64,000 nt of DNA from Bacillus glycinifermentans (GTDB taxonomy: Bacteria; Bacillota; Bacilli; Bacillales; Bacillaceae): contig NZ_LECW02000015.1 in the NCBI RefSeq assembly GCF_001042475.2, forward strand, positions 149,650-213,649. Direction: 5' to 3'. Both the position numbers and the translations under genes were made by a program. Position 1 is the first letter of the stretch; each line of letters begins with the position of its first letter. The notes beneath the pieces are model-generated. The model was not told the origin of the DNA and searched no databases. It worked only from the letters and a program-made list of their open reading frames with translations. This document shows positions 40,923 through 51,882 of this stretch, piece by piece.

Positions 40923-41327
40923 ATGGGATTATATCAGTCAGACTGGTCGAAGGCCCCTGCGCATGCCCATGCATACAGGGCGAGAACGTCTGAAGCTGAA
41001 GGCCATATTCATTTGATTGAGGGGTTTTCACAGCCGGCAAACGGAAGCAATACAGATTGTCATGTCCATTTTTATTCAGGGATCACGTCCTTTGAGAGAG
41101 GACACTATCATAGATACTATGCGATTACGGGGCCCGCCATACCGAGAGCGGACGGGACGCACTACCATGAGATCGAAGGTACCACTTATTTAGCTTACAC
41201 GTCCGCTCTCCCGATCAGATACGGAGGCGTCGTTTATGTCGGAGAAGGACGCCGCAGGGAGACGCACAGGCATACATATAAAGGGATGACGCGAGAAGTG
41301 GTCGGAAATGAGCCGCTCGGCTGGTAA
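40923..41327 (+). CDS. ymaF: His-rich YmaF-family protein
   Basis: This 134-residue YmaF-family protein is rich in paired histidines: HAHAYRARTSEAEGHIH, DCHVHFYSG, GHYHRYYAITGPA, THYHEIEGTTY, ETHRHTYKG. Each repeat looks like a short beta-hairpin, and the HxH pairs suggest metal binding. The function is not established; spore or sporulation association is likely from relatives and from the adjacent ymaG. The ATG follows AAAAGGGGAGAAAG. It is divergent from ymaG and upstream of miaA in the conserved order. Confidence 0.85.
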   Translation: MGLYQSDWSKAPAHAHAYRARTSEAEGHIHLIEGFSQPANGSNTDCHVHFYSGITSFERGHYHRYYAITGPAIPRADGTHYHEIEGTTYLAYTSALPIRYGGVVYVGEGRRRETHRHTYKGMTREVVGNEPLGW

Positions 41328-41428
41328 GGAAATGTTTGCCAGGGGGCAAAAACGGGTAAAATGAAATAGGTGTTTTTGTGTGTTAAATGGTATAATGGGA
41401 GCAGCTTGCTTAAAGAGAGTGATCATTA

Positions 41429-42373
41429 GTGAATAATAGGAAATCGCCGGTCATCGTTTTGATCGGACCGACCGCTGTTGGCAAGACGCAATTAAGCGTC
41501 ATGCTGGCCGCAAGTTTAAACGCGGAAATTATCAGCGGTGATTCGATGCAGATTTATAAAAGAATGGACATCGGCACAGCAAAAATCAAAGAAGCGGAAA
41601 TGAATGGAATCCCGCACCATCTTCTTGATATCAAGGAACCGACCGAACCTTTTTCCGTCGCCGAATATCAGGAGTTGGTCAGGGAGAAAATGGCTGAAAT
41701 CGAAAGCCGCGGGAAGCTGCCGATGATCGTAGGCGGAACCGGGCTGTACATTCAGTCTGTGCTTTATGACTATTCATTTACGGATGAAGCAAGCGATCCC
41801 GCATTCCGGGCGGAAATGGAGAATACCGCGTCACAAAAAGGATCAGATTATGTGCACGGCCTGCTGGAAGAGCGCGATCCGGAATCGGCGAAAGCGATTC
41901 ACCCAAACAACACGCGAAGGGTCATCAGAGCGCTCGAAATTCTACATACCTCCGGAAAAACGATGACTGAACATATGGAAGGACAGAAAAGAGAACCTTT
42001 GTACAATGCGGCCCTCATCGGGTTAACGATGGACCGTGAAGCGCTTTACGACAGAATTAACAGGCGGGTCGACCAGATGATGGCCGAGGGACTTTTGGAA
42101 GAAGTGAGGCAGCTCTATGATGAAAAGGTCAGAGACTGTCAGTCTGTTCAGGCTATCGGCTACAAAGAGCTTTATGCGTATCTTGAGGGCAGGGAGCCGC
42201 TTGAGGCTGCAGTTGAGACTTTAAAGCGAAACTCAAGACGCTATGCCAAACGGCAGCTGACGTGGTTCAGGAACAAAATGGACGTCTCCTGGTTTGATAT
42301 GACGCCCCCTGTCAAAATTGAGCAGAAAAAACAGGAAATTTTCGCTTATATAGCAGGAAAGCTCGAACTTTAA
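41429..42373 (+). CDS. miaA: tRNA dimethylallyltransferase MiaA
   Basis: This 314-residue enzyme transfers a dimethylallyl group to N6 of A37 in tRNAs reading UNN codons. The P-loop is LIGPTAVGKTQ, and the catalytic region SGDSMQIYKRMDIGTAK is intact. GGTGLYIQSVL and the C-terminal KRNSRRYAKRQLTWFRN tRNA-binding segment are as usual. It starts with GTG at 41429. hfq follows after 40 bases on the same strand, an arrangement conserved in many bacteria. Confidence 0.96.
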   Translation: MNNRKSPVIVLIGPTAVGKTQLSVMLAASLNAEIISGDSMQIYKRMDIGTAKIKEAEMNGIPHHLLDIKEPTEPFSVAEYQELVREKMAEIESRGKLPMIVGGTGLYIQSVLYDYSFTDEASDPAFRAEMENTASQKGSDYVHGLLEERDPESAKAIHPNNTRRVIRALEILHTSGKTMTEHMEGQKREPLYNAALIGLTMDREALYDRINRRVDQMMAEGLLEEVRQLYDEKVRDCQSVQAIGYKELYAYLEGREPLEAAVETLKRNSRRYAKRQLTWFRNKMDVSWFDMTPPVKIEQKKQEIFAYIAGKLEL

Positions 42374-42413
42374 TCGAAACAATATGTTATAGAGAAACAA
42401 GGAGGACCAGAAT

Positions 42414-42635
42414 ATGAAATCGATAAATATTCAAGATCAGTTTTTGAATCAGATCCGTAAAGAAAATACATTTGTCACGGTCTTTTTACTCAATGGATTT
42501 CAGTTGCGCGGACAAGTAAAAGGATTTGACAATTTCACAGTATTGCTTGAGACAGAAGGAAAGCAGCAGCTCATATACAAGCATGCCATTTCAACATTTG
42601 CACCGCAAAAAAACGTCCAGCTTGAACTTGAATAA
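42414..42635 (+). CDS. hfq: RNA chaperone Hfq
   Basis: This 73-residue Sm-like protein has a Sm1 motif ([21 protein letters not shown]) and a Sm2 motif ([10 protein letters not shown]) that are complete. It forms a hexameric ring that binds small RNAs and mRNAs. The C-terminal tail is short, as in other Bacillus Hfq. Ribosome site AGGAGG is ahead of the ATG. Downstream of miaA, with a terminator 16 bases after the stop. Confidence 0.97.
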   Translation: MKSINIQDQFLNQIRKENTFVTVFLLNGFQLRGQVKGFDNFTVLLETEGKQQLIYKHAISTFAPQKNVQLELE

Positions 42636-42650
42636 GGATTCGCGGCTTCG

Positions 42651-42680
42651 AAAGACCATGCCCCCGGCATGGTCTTTTTT
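42651..42680 (+). terminator. Terminator of the miaA-hfq operon
   Basis: AAAGACCATGCC (42651-42662) and GGCATGGTCTTT pair as a 12-bp stem with a CCC loop, followed by further T. Confidence 0.92.
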
Positions 42681-42785
42681 ATGTCCGGGCGGCACGATGC
42701 ATACAAATTTACAAAGCGGCCGCGAATCGATAAACTAAGTATTGTTTAACACATCAGTTTTTAAATGCAAAGGAATGAGCGTACA

Positions 42786-42998
42786 ATGAAACCTAAAATT
42801 GTCATCAACCATTGGGAAGAAACGTGTGAAGACGAGTCCTGCTACGAATACGGCACAAGCATTCTTGTAAACGGAAAAGAGCTGATCCGCGAGGCATCCA
42901 TCCTGACGGCCGTTAAATCCGTGCTTGAAGAACTCGGAATCGAAGCCGATATTAAAGAAGTATGCGAGAACAAGTGTTGCGACGCTTACAAAAAATAA
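42786..42998 (+). CDS. ymzA: Small Cys-rich cytosolic protein YmzA
   Basis: This 70-residue protein has IVINHWEETCEDESCYEYGT at the start and CENKCCDAYKK at the end, with five cysteines in two clusters. No signal peptide, so a metal or redox role in the cytosol is possible but unproven. The ATG at 42786 follows AAAGGAATG at ten bases; an in-frame ATG at 42765 lacks a ribosome site. Its location between hfq and nrdI is the same as in B. subtilis ymzA. A hairpin at about 43058-43088 (GAGTAG.../...CTACTC) follows it without a T run. Confidence 0.8.
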   Translation: MKPKIVINHWEETCEDESCYEYGTSILVNGKELIREASILTAVKSVLEELGIEADIKEVCENKCCDAYKK

Positions 42999-43151
42999 GT
43001 GAAAAAGTCTAGTCTACTAACTCAATTTTTTTCGTGTTATGATAGATTTCGGTTTGATGAGTAGGGTGAGCGTCAGCTCTCATTCTACTCATATTTCTTT
43101 GGCCTGCGGCTCCTAAGCTTGGAGCAAATTGTGAACTTTCTCAACTTGCGT

Positions 43152-43198
43152 ATCAATATATTGTGTTTTTCTGAATGATAGTATACTATATATTGTGT
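43152..43198 (+). promoter_or_regulatory. Paired NrdR boxes of the nrdIEF operon
   Basis: Two 16-bp sites match the NrdR consensus ACAnnATATATTGTGT: 43152-43167 and 43183-43198. They are 31 bp apart start to start, three helical turns, exactly as in other nrd promoters. NrdR would repress the operon when dATP/ATP is bound. Confidence 0.85.
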
Positions 43199-43234
43199 AA
43201 GGCGAGTTGAGAGACTCGGGAACAATTTTAATAG

Positions 43235-45701
<2,467 letters not shown>

Positions 45702-45721
45702 TTAAAGGAGAGTATGAGAAA

Positions 45722-46699
45722 GTGACGAAAATATATGACGCAGCAAACTGGTCGAAGCATGAAGACGATTTTACCCAGATGTTTTACAACCAAAATGTAA
45801 AACAGTTCTGGCTTCCGGAGGAAATCGCCCTAAACGGCGATCTCCTCACATGGAAGTACTTGGGCCAAAACGAGCAGGATACATACATGAAAGTGCTCGC
45901 GGGTCTGACGCTTCTGGATACGGAGCAGGGAAACACGGGAATGCCGCTTGTCGCAGAGCATATCGAAGGACACCAGCGCAAAGCGGTGCTGAACTTCATG
46001 GCTATGATGGAAAACGCAGTTCACGCCAAATCCTATTCGAACATTTTCATGACCCTTGCACCGACGGAGACAATCAATGAAGTTTTCGAATGGGTCAAAC
46101 AAAATAAATACTTGCAGAAAAAAGCGCAGATCATCGTCGGGCTGTACGAAAAAATCAGACAAGGCGACAAAATATCGCTGTTTAAAGCGATGGTTGCCTC
46201 CGTCTACCTGGAAAGCTTCCTGTTTTACAGCGGCTTTTACTACCCGCTTTATTTTTACGGACAAGGCAAGCTTATGCAAAGCGGCGAAATCATCAACCTG
46301 ATCCTGCGCGATGAAGCGATCCACGGCGTCTATGTCGGTTTGCTCGCCCAGGAAATTTACAATCAGCAGACGCCTGAAAAACAAAAAGAATTATATCAGT
46401 TTGCGATCGACCTATTAAACGAGCTTTATGAAAACGAGCTTGAGTATACCGAAGATTTGTACGATCAAGTCGGCCTTTCGCACGACGTGAAAAAATTCAT
46501 CCGCTACAATGCAAACAAAGCGCTGATGAACCTCGGTTTTGACGCTTATTTTGAAGAGGAAGAGATCAACCCGATCGTATTGAACGGATTAAATACGAAA
46601 ACAAAATCACACGACTTCTTCTCAATGAAAGGAAACGGCTACAAAAAAGCAACCGTTGAACCTTTGAAGGACGACGACTTTTATTTTGACGAAAAGTAA
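45722..46699 (+). CDS. nrdF: Class Ib ribonucleotide reductase small subunit NrdF
   Basis: This 325-residue radical-bearing subunit is a helical ferritin-like protein with metal ligands in the [25 protein letters not shown] and [12 protein letters not shown] regions. The start is GTG ([13 protein letters not shown]), as in B. subtilis, with AAAGGAG about eleven bases upstream; an earlier open frame reaches back into nrdE but lacks a ribosome site. The C-terminal [18 protein letters not shown] tail binds NrdE. Last gene of the nrdIEF operon. Confidence 0.96.
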   Translation: MTKIYDAANWSKHEDDFTQMFYNQNVKQFWLPEEIALNGDLLTWKYLGQNEQDTYMKVLAGLTLLDTEQGNTGMPLVAEHIEGHQRKAVLNFMAMMENAVHAKSYSNIFMTLAPTETINEVFEWVKQNKYLQKKAQIIVGLYEKIRQGDKISLFKAMVASVYLESFLFYSGFYYPLYFYGQGKLMQSGEIINLILRDEAIHGVYVGLLAQEIYNQQTPEKQKELYQFAIDLLNELYENELEYTEDLYDQVGLSHDVKKFIRYNANKALMNLGFDAYFEEEEINPIVLNGLNTKTKSHDFFSMKGNGYKKATVEPLKDDDFYFDEK

Positions 46700-46764
46700 A
46701 CTTAGTCTGGGCTGCAAGCGCCTAAGACGCCGGCTCCCCGCAGGAAGGGCCGGTGCGTAAATGA

Positions 46765-46790
46765 AGAGCAGAACAAGTTCTGCTCTTTTA
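46765..46790 (+). terminator. Terminator of the nrdIEF operon
   Basis: AGAGCAGAAC (46765-46774) and GTTCTGCTCT (46777-46786) form a perfect 10-bp stem with a two-base gap (a short loop after fraying), followed by TTTA. Confidence 0.8.
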
Positions 46791-46815
46791 TCTTGATTGG
46801 AGGAACACGGTTACG

Positions 46816-47433
46816 ATGGGAAAAATGGATGAAATGATTCTCGTGGCACCGCGGGAAGACGTATTTGCAAATGAAACGCTGACCTTCCAAGGCGTGAATA
46901 GCGACAAGGAATCAATCCGGCAAATCATGGCGCATATCGAACGGAATTTCAGCGAAATGAGAAGGGGAGACGCAGAAGAAAACCCTTCTTATAAACAGCC
47001 GATTCCGTATGTCGTTATTAAAAGGAAAGATGAAATTTTCGTATATGAACGGCTTGAAGGAGGCGGCGAAGCCCGGCTTCACAACAGGCTTTCGCTCGGT
47101 TTCGGCGGCCATATGAATGCTGCGGAAGGCCTCGGCTTTGCGGATATTTTGAAATTAAACACAGACCGGGAGCTTGATGAAGAGCTGTTGATCGATGAAT
47201 CCGATAAAGGGAACATGATAACGCTCGGACTGATTAATGATGATGAAAACAGCGTCGGCAAAGTCCATATCGGCATTCTCTCCGCACTTGAGCTGAAACC
47301 CGGCGCCCGCGTTGAAGTAAAAGAAAAAGACCAGATTGCAGGACGGTGGATGAAAACCGCTGATCTGAAAGAAAAAAGCGTGTACGAGCGGCTTGAAACA
47401 TGGTCACAGTTTGTTGTCGACATTTTAGTATAA
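46816..47433 (+). CDS. ymaB: Nudix-like protein YmaB
   Basis: This 205-residue YmaB-family protein has a divergent Nudix hydrolase box (GFGGHMNAAEGLGFADILKL followed by DRELDEELLID), where the usual REUxEE core is recognisable as RELDEEL. Substrates are not known for certain. The protein has PIPYVVIKRKDEIFVYER in the preceding strand. The ATG follows TTGGAGGAAC. It keeps its B. subtilis place directly after nrdF. In the B. subtilis order cwlC follows, but here a GntR-transporter pair intervenes. Confidence 0.88.
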   Translation: MGKMDEMILVAPREDVFANETLTFQGVNSDKESIRQIMAHIERNFSEMRRGDAEENPSYKQPIPYVVIKRKDEIFVYERLEGGGEARLHNRLSLGFGGHMNAAEGLGFADILKLNTDRELDEELLIDESDKGNMITLGLINDDENSVGKVHIGILSALELKPGARVEVKEKDQIAGRWMKTADLKEKSVYERLETWSQFVVDILV

Positions 47434-47443
47434 ATGAGAAAGA

Positions 47444-47472
47444 GGTTCGGCCTGAGGTGCCGAACCTTTTTT
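47444..47472 (+). terminator. Terminator of ymaB
   Basis: GGTTCGGC (47444-47451) pairs with GCCGAACC (47459-47466), followed by six T. Confidence 0.9.
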
Positions 47473-47480
47473 GATTGATC

Positions 47481-47511
47481 ATAAAACCAAAATGCGATAT
47501 ATTGGTTTTAT
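47481..47511 (+). promoter_or_regulatory. Inverted repeat at the GntR gene start, likely autoregulatory operator
   Basis: The 10-base arms ATAAAACCAA and TTGGTTTTAT are perfect complements around an 11-base centre that contains a -10-like GATATAT. The right arm runs into the ATG at 47510, so a bound repressor would cover the transcription and translation start. Confidence 0.6.
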
Positions 47512-48175
47512 GATGAAACATAACATTAAACCGCTTAAACGAATGTCGTTTCGTGAAGAAGTATACCAAACGCTAAAGCGTGCAATCGTCCACCTTGAGC
47601 TGAAGCCGGGGGAACGCCTTCATGATCAAGAGCTTGCAGCGCAATTCGGAATCAGCCGCACGCCTGTCAGAGAAGCGCTTAAACGGCTTGAAGACGAAGG
47701 GCTTGTAGAAGCCGTTCCGGGATCGGCGACAAGAGTCGCGCCGCTAAAAGCCGAGGAAGCAAGGCATGCCTTTACTGTGACGGCCGCTCTGCACGCTTTG
47801 GCTGTCAAGCTTTCGGTCCCTTCCTTAACAGAGGCCGATCTGCAAGAATTGGAGGATTGCAACAACGGTCTGCAGCATGCGATCGAGAAAGAGGACATCG
47901 TTGCAGCCATTGAAGCGGACGAAGCTTTTCACCGGGTGTTTTTACATGCGTCGGAAAACCCTGAAATTACCCGTGCACTCGAAAAAATCGTCTCAAAAAT
48001 TTACCGGCTTGAAATGTCACAGTTTTCTTCAGTCAGCAGTATGAAATCGGTAGAACAGCACAAGCGGATTATCGAGGCTTGCAAGCAGAAAGACACCGAT
48101 GCAGCCGTCAGGCTTGCAGAAGAAAACTGGCTCAGCCTTGGAGAAAGACTGGCCGGACATCCGGAGGGAGAGTAG
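47510..48175 (+). CDS. GntR-family regulator (FadR/FCD subfamily)
   Basis: This regulator of about 221 residues has a winged helix at residues 12-75 (RLHDQELAAQFGISRTPVRE, EDEGLVEAVPGSATRV) and a C-terminal all-helical FCD domain with the metal-binding histidine region FHRVFLHASENPE and EQHKRIIEA. The start is uncertain. ATG 47510 lies at the right edge of the inverted repeat and has no ribosome site, suggesting a leaderless mRNA; an in-frame TTG at 47471 is the alternative. The following transporter begins four bases after the stop, so this regulator very likely controls it. Confidence 0.83.
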   Translation: MMKHNIKPLKRMSFREEVYQTLKRAIVHLELKPGERLHDQELAAQFGISRTPVREALKRLEDEGLVEAVPGSATRVAPLKAEEARHAFTVTAALHALAVKLSVPSLTEADLQELEDCNNGLQHAIEKEDIVAAIEADEAFHRVFLHASENPEITRALEKIVSKIYRLEMSQFSSVSSMKSVEQHKRIIEACKQKDTDAAVRLAEENWLSLGERLAGHPEGE

Positions 48176-48179
48176 GAAT

Positions 48180-49148
48180 TTGAAACCGATCGTGCTCGGC
48201 ATTTTTGCCGCTTTCTTTTTTGCCTTTACATTTGTTCTCAACAGGGCGATGGAAATGGAAGGGGGGAGCTGGGTATGGAGCGCTTCTCTCCGTTTCATCA
48301 TGATGGCGCCGCTTCTTTTCGTCATTGTTTGGGCAAGGGGAAATGTCAGTGGCGTTTTTCATGAAATCAAAAAAGCGCCGTTCGCCTGGCTTATTTGGAG
48401 TACTGTCGGATTCGGCTTGTTTTATGCGCCGCTGTGTTTTGCCGCAGCTTACGGCCCAGGCTGGCTGATCGCCGGAACATGGCAGATCACGATCATTTCG
48501 GGGTCCCTGATGGCGCCGCTTTTTTACGAAATCGTACAGACGCAGTCAGGACCTGTAAAGATCAGAGGAAAAATCCCCTATAAGGGGCTGCTGATGTCGC
48601 TTATTATTTTGGCCGGAGTTGCGCTCATGCAGCTGGAACATGCTGCACAGCTTTCGCTTCAAGAAATGCTTTTTTGCGTCGTTCCCGTCCTTTTGGCTTC
48701 CTTTGCATATCCGCTGGGAAACCGAAAAATGATGGAGGTTTGCGCCGGCCGTTTGGATGCCTATCAGCGTGTATTGGGCATGACGCTCGCCAGCCTTCCG
48801 TTTTGGCTCGTCCTTGCAATGTACGGCTTCGCAGCAGACGGACTGCCCGAGAGAGGTCAGGTCATTCAATCAGGCCTTGTGGCCGTTTTCTCCGGAATAT
48901 GCGCGACCGTCCTTTTCTTCGCTGCAACCGATATGGTGAAGGGGAATATGAGAAAATTGGCGGCTGTTGAAGCGACACAGTCATTCGAAGTCGTGTTTGC
49001 CGCTGCAGGAGAAGTCTGGATTCTCTCAAGCCCGCTGCCGGGAGCCGTTTCAAGCGCCGCCATCGCTCTTGTCATTGTCGGAATGGTGCTGAACAGCTAT
49101 GTTTCAAACAAAAAAGAAGCGATCAAAAGCGAAGCCGCAAACGCATGA
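48180..49148 (+). CDS. EmrE/EamA-type DMT efflux transporter
   Basis: This protein of about 322 residues has ten membrane helices and belongs to the multidrug-resistance efflux (EmrE) branch of the drug/metabolite transporter superfamily. It begins LKPIVLGIFAAFFFAFTFVL, with FLNRAMEMEGGSWVWSASLR after helix 1 and VEATQSFEVVFAAAGEVW near helix 9. TTG start, directly after GGAGGGAGAGTAGG. Translationally linked to the GntR gene (four-base gap). The pair is absent between ymaB and cwlC in B. subtilis, so it is a lineage-specific insertion. Substrate unknown. Confidence 0.83.
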   Translation: MKPIVLGIFAAFFFAFTFVLNRAMEMEGGSWVWSASLRFIMMAPLLFVIVWARGNVSGVFHEIKKAPFAWLIWSTVGFGLFYAPLCFAAAYGPGWLIAGTWQITIISGSLMAPLFYEIVQTQSGPVKIRGKIPYKGLLMSLIILAGVALMQLEHAAQLSLQEMLFCVVPVLLASFAYPLGNRKMMEVCAGRLDAYQRVLGMTLASLPFWLVLAMYGFAADGLPERGQVIQSGLVAVFSGICATVLFFAATDMVKGNMRKLAAVEATQSFEVVFAAAGEVWILSSPLPGAVSSAAIALVIVGMVLNSYVSNKKEAIKSEAANA

Positions 49149-49150
49149 AA

Positions 49151-49186
49151 AAAGCCTGCCGTTTCCTGTGAAGGAAGGCAGGCTTT
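49151..49186. terminator. Bidirectional terminator between the EmrE-like gene and cwlC
   Basis: AAAGCCTGCC (49151-49160) and GGCAGGCTTT (49177-49186) are perfectly complementary, with A and T runs on the two sides. Confidence 0.9.
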
Positions 49187-49191
49187 CTCTT

Positions 49192-49953
49192 TTATTCCTG
49201 ATAAATAAAGGCCTCAAATCCGGCACTTTTCGCTTGCTGAACAAGCGCTTCAGCGTTTTCCTTTGACGAAAAAGCGCCGATCTGAACTTTATAAAGGCTT
49301 TCCCTGTAAATCACGATGGCGTCAAACCCTTTCGCTTCTGCTTGAGTGGCGAGGTTATCCGCATTTGCATTTTCCTTAAAGGCCCCGATTTGGACTTTAT
49401 AAAGAGCTGCAGCCTTTTTGGTAAGGTTAAACGCCCTTGCCAGTCCATTCGCATGCCCTCTGACAATCGATTGAATAAAAGCTGATGATTTTAACTTATC
49501 GGCGTCATCGGCATTGTCGACAAACCCGTTTTCTGTCAACAATGCCGGCATCACCGTTTCTCTTAAAACGTGGAAATCGGCCGTCTTTTTTCCGCGATCC
49601 CTGAAATCGACGGCTTTTATTATCTCTTCATGAATCCTATCCCTGTAAGTGGTCGTAGGTGCACCGACGCCCGGATAAATATACGATTCAAAACCAGTGC
49701 CCCCGCCGGCATTAATATGGATTGACAGATAAAAGTCCGCACCCCAATTGTTTGCGGCGTTCGTCCTCTGTGTCAGGCTGACAGTCTGGTCGCTTGTCCT
49801 GCTTAACTGAACAGAAACATTTTGATATTCATCAAGCAAAAGGTTTCTTAACGCAAGGGCGATTTGCAATGTTAAATTTTTCTCGATCAAGCCATTTCCG
49901 CTCGCTCCTGCATCAGAACCGCCGTGTCCCGGGTCGATGAAAATTTTAACCAT
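49192..49953 (-). CDS. cwlC: Sporulation N-acetylmuramoyl-L-alanine amidase CwlC
   Basis: This 253-residue zinc amidase (Amidase_3) cleaves the lactam between muramic acid and L-Ala, helping to lyse the mother cell wall. Zinc/catalytic residues are seen in IDPGHGGSDAG, LIEKNLTL, YLSIHINA and LLTENGFVDN. Two C-terminal SPOR-like repeats (ALYKVQIGAFKENANADNL and SLYKVQIGAFSSKENAEAL) bind peptidoglycan. No signal peptide, as in B. subtilis CwlC. A CATACACTA element at 49972-49980 on the minus strand matches the sigma-K -10 consensus CATAnnnTA, as expected for late mother-cell expression. Confidence 0.94.
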   Translation of the reverse strand: MVKIFIDPGHGGSDAGASGNGLIEKNLTLQIALALRNLLLDEYQNVSVQLSRTSDQTVSLTQRTNAANNWGADFYLSIHINAGGGTGFESYIYPGVGAPTTTYRDRIHEEIIKAVDFRDRGKKTADFHVLRETVMPALLTENGFVDNADDADKLKSSAFIQSIVRGHANGLARAFNLTKKAAALYKVQIGAFKENANADNLATQAEAKGFDAIVIYRESLYKVQIGAFSSKENAEALVQQAKSAGFEAFIYQE

Positions 49954-50077
49954 ATGACATCACCTCATCCATAGTGTATGAAAAACTTGTACAGAAGGGT
50001 TGTACAGCTGTCACATATTAACTGTATTTTAGTAATATTCAGCTTATTTGTATCTTTTTCCTTCCTGAAGACAACGG

Positions 50078-50106
50078 TTGATTTTGATGTGCAAATATCA
50101 TATAAT
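50078..50106 (+). promoter_or_regulatory. Strong promoter of a candidate 6S-type RNA
   Basis: TTGATT (50078-50083) and perfect TATAAT (50101-50106) are separated by exactly 17 bases. There is no ORF with a ribosome site downstream, but an RNA-like structure and terminator follow. Confidence 0.65.
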
Positions 50107-50112
50107 ACAAAT

Positions 50113-50325
50113 ACGCTGCATTGTACGTAATGATAATTAAGTTTTAACCTTTAAGCTGTAATAGGGAGTTTTATATCGAATCTGGAATGCCAAGCCTTCT
50201 TTGAAAGGACGGCAGGAAAGTTTCTGCAGACACCCACTTTGAGGAGTGTGGTTTAAAACTTTCTTACTTGCATACGGCAATTGCAGCACCCTAAGTCATT
50301 TTGAATAAAATGGCTTTTTTTATTT
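50113..50325 (+). ncRNA. bsrB: Candidate 6S-2-like regulatory RNA
   Basis: The transcript of about 213 nt runs from a strong promoter to a terminator (CATTTT/AAAATG then seven T, 50299-50325). Its ends pair (GCTGCA 50115-50120 with TGCAGC 50282-50287). An inner strand AAGTTTTAACC (50139-50149) is nearly complementary to GGTTTAAAACTT (50250-50261), giving the long rod with a central region seen in 6S RNAs. From memory, the product RNA of B. subtilis 6S-2 begins AAAGGUUAAAACU, whose template AGUUUUAACCUUU occurs exactly here. In B. subtilis bsrB lies elsewhere, so identity needs a covariance search. Confidence 0.5.
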
Positions 50326-50780
50326 GTCTGCAAAAGGTTTATGATAAAAATATTATGTTAACTAAAAGGTCTAAATGACGGAGAGAAAAAGGGCATATCC
50401 TTTTTATTTTTTTCTTAGCGAATTCCTTGGCCTGAGACGAATCTGCGGCAAGCAGAGCGCGGAAGACCTTGTCTGGACAAATCTTCAACAGAAAAAGTCC
50501 TAGGAAATGTAACGGCAGCCATTTCTGCATAGTCAGGCCATGAGGCGTTTGACCGTTCTTTTTTACATCTCTTCTATAACCCTGGGAGTTTATAGTTTAA
50601 CTTTTTCAGCTTGTCGTCTGTCAGTATCCCTGTCTTTTCCTTTTATAATAAACTTCTTGACGCTGCTTCATCCATTTTCTTCGAAAAATCTTTTCACATC
50701 TGCGGTTATATTTAGTCTGCACTCCTTTTTAATTTTCCGCTATACAAATTGGCATCAACCAGAATTAGCTGTGATCGGCA
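50326..50780. other. Gene-free, AT-rich stretch
   Basis: These 455 bases lie between the 6S-like RNA and the YdcZ remnant. Short frames on both strands have no ribosome sites and no recognisable protein. I see no repeat or terminator beyond the one ending the RNA. It marks the start of the decayed region. Confidence 0.4.
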
Positions 50781-51180
50781 TCAAAAATGCTGAATAATCA
50801 TAATTCCAGCGGTCATGCGTACAATTCTAAGAATACGCTGTACATTCAAACGTCGTTTAGAAATCCCGAACCATCCAAAATGATCGATGATGAGGGCGAT
50901 GATCATTTGGCCGTTTAAAGCCAAAACAACAGTAAGAGATGCTCCGACAATCGGCAGAAGCAAAATATTGGACGTGATGAAGATGACTCCGAGTATTCCG
51001 CCTGTCCAGAGCCACCAAGGGTTGCCTGTGATAAAGTTTTTTGAATGCAATGTTCGATGATTGATGTAAGAAAAAGAAGAACGATCAATCCTGCTAAAAA
51101 GGAAACAAGGGAAGCGAAAAATGGAGAATGGAGTGCAACCCTCGGCTCTGATGGATGTTTGAATCGGCGACGATTATTCA
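50781..51180 (-). pseudogene. Broken YdcZ-type DMT transporter
   Basis: The two halves of a small YdcZ-family (DMT_YdcZ) membrane protein are readable in different frames. The first (about 51180-51060) reads HSPFFASLVSFLAGLIVLLF. The second (51050-50781) reads GNPWWLWTGGILGVIFITSN and DHFGWFGISKRRLNVQRIL, typical of the family. The junction near 51050 needs a frameshift, and no proper start codon or ribosome site is left. It is a recent loss-of-function remnant, on the same strand as the small membrane gene upstream. Confidence 0.7.
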
Positions 51181-51321
51181 GGATAATGCTTCTTGCAACA
51201 TAAATACAACCGGCTAAAATCTTGCCGCTTGGTGGGGACACCTTGTATTTTGGCGAAAAAGAGCTGATGAAGCAAGTGCTGATTTATTAAAAGAAATGAA
51301 CATTTGCGACTTTCTGACTCT

Positions 51322-51699
51322 TTATTTAATGCTTTTCTTCTGTGCACATATCGAATCCCAGAACCAATATACAATACCGGAAACTGCACCATAGAAATAA
51401 ATCTCTGATCTATGATATAAAGGTGATTGGTATGGACCGCTTAATAAATAAAAAATCAAAAAGTTTGAAGCTAATGAAAAGAGCAAATAGAAAAGAAAAT
51501 AAACCGGAGAGAATTTTTTTGGCTTTTTATTCAGAAAGTACTGTAAAGGAATCGCAAATATCAATAGAGGAATAAAAAAATAAACAGCAAATGCAACAAT
51601 CAAATATGTATCTGAAAAAAGCCCGACACTATAATATTGAATAAAACCCAAGGTTAGACTTGAGAAGAAAATCGTTTTAGCTAAGTTTGTTTTTTTCAT
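51322..51699 (-). CDS. Four-helix membrane protein (UPF0715-like)
   Basis: This 125-residue protein has four hydrophobic segments: IFFSSLTLGFIQYYSVGLF, the AVYFFIPLLIFAIPLQYFL region, FLFYLLFSLASNFLIFYLL and YFYGAVSGIVYWFW. The pattern resembles the small UPF0715 membrane proteins of Bacillus (YoaG/YwlA group), but I assign this with low confidence. A good ribosome site (AAAGGAAGGGA) is ahead of the ATG at 51699. Function unknown. It is AT-richer than the conserved genes to its left. Confidence 0.6.
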   Translation of the reverse strand: MKKTNLAKTIFFSSLTLGFIQYYSVGLFSDTYLIVAFAVYFFIPLLIFAIPLQYFLNKKPKKFSPVYFLFYLLFSLASNFLIFYLLSGPYQSPLYHRSEIYFYGAVSGIVYWFWDSICAQKKSIK

Positions 51700-51882
51700 G
51701 ACATCCCTTCCTTTTGGAGGATTTGCACTGAGAAAGATTATTTATTTTCATATCATTGAAATGGAGCTGCTACTGGCATGGAGAGGTGTCCTGAAGAAAA
51801 CTTGGAAGAAGACGACGATAAAGAATAAGTGTTAAATGAGGACTCTGGTTGAGTCCTCTTCGTTTTTTCCGGATGTTTCATA

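Noticed and set aside
43030..43130. Riboswitch upstream of nrdI
   Set aside because: There is a hairpin, but no conserved riboswitch core I recognise; the NrdR boxes explain the control.
50540..50797. Hydrophobic 85-codon plus-strand ORF
   Set aside because: No good ribosome site; it runs into the YdcZ remnant on the other strand and shows no family pattern.
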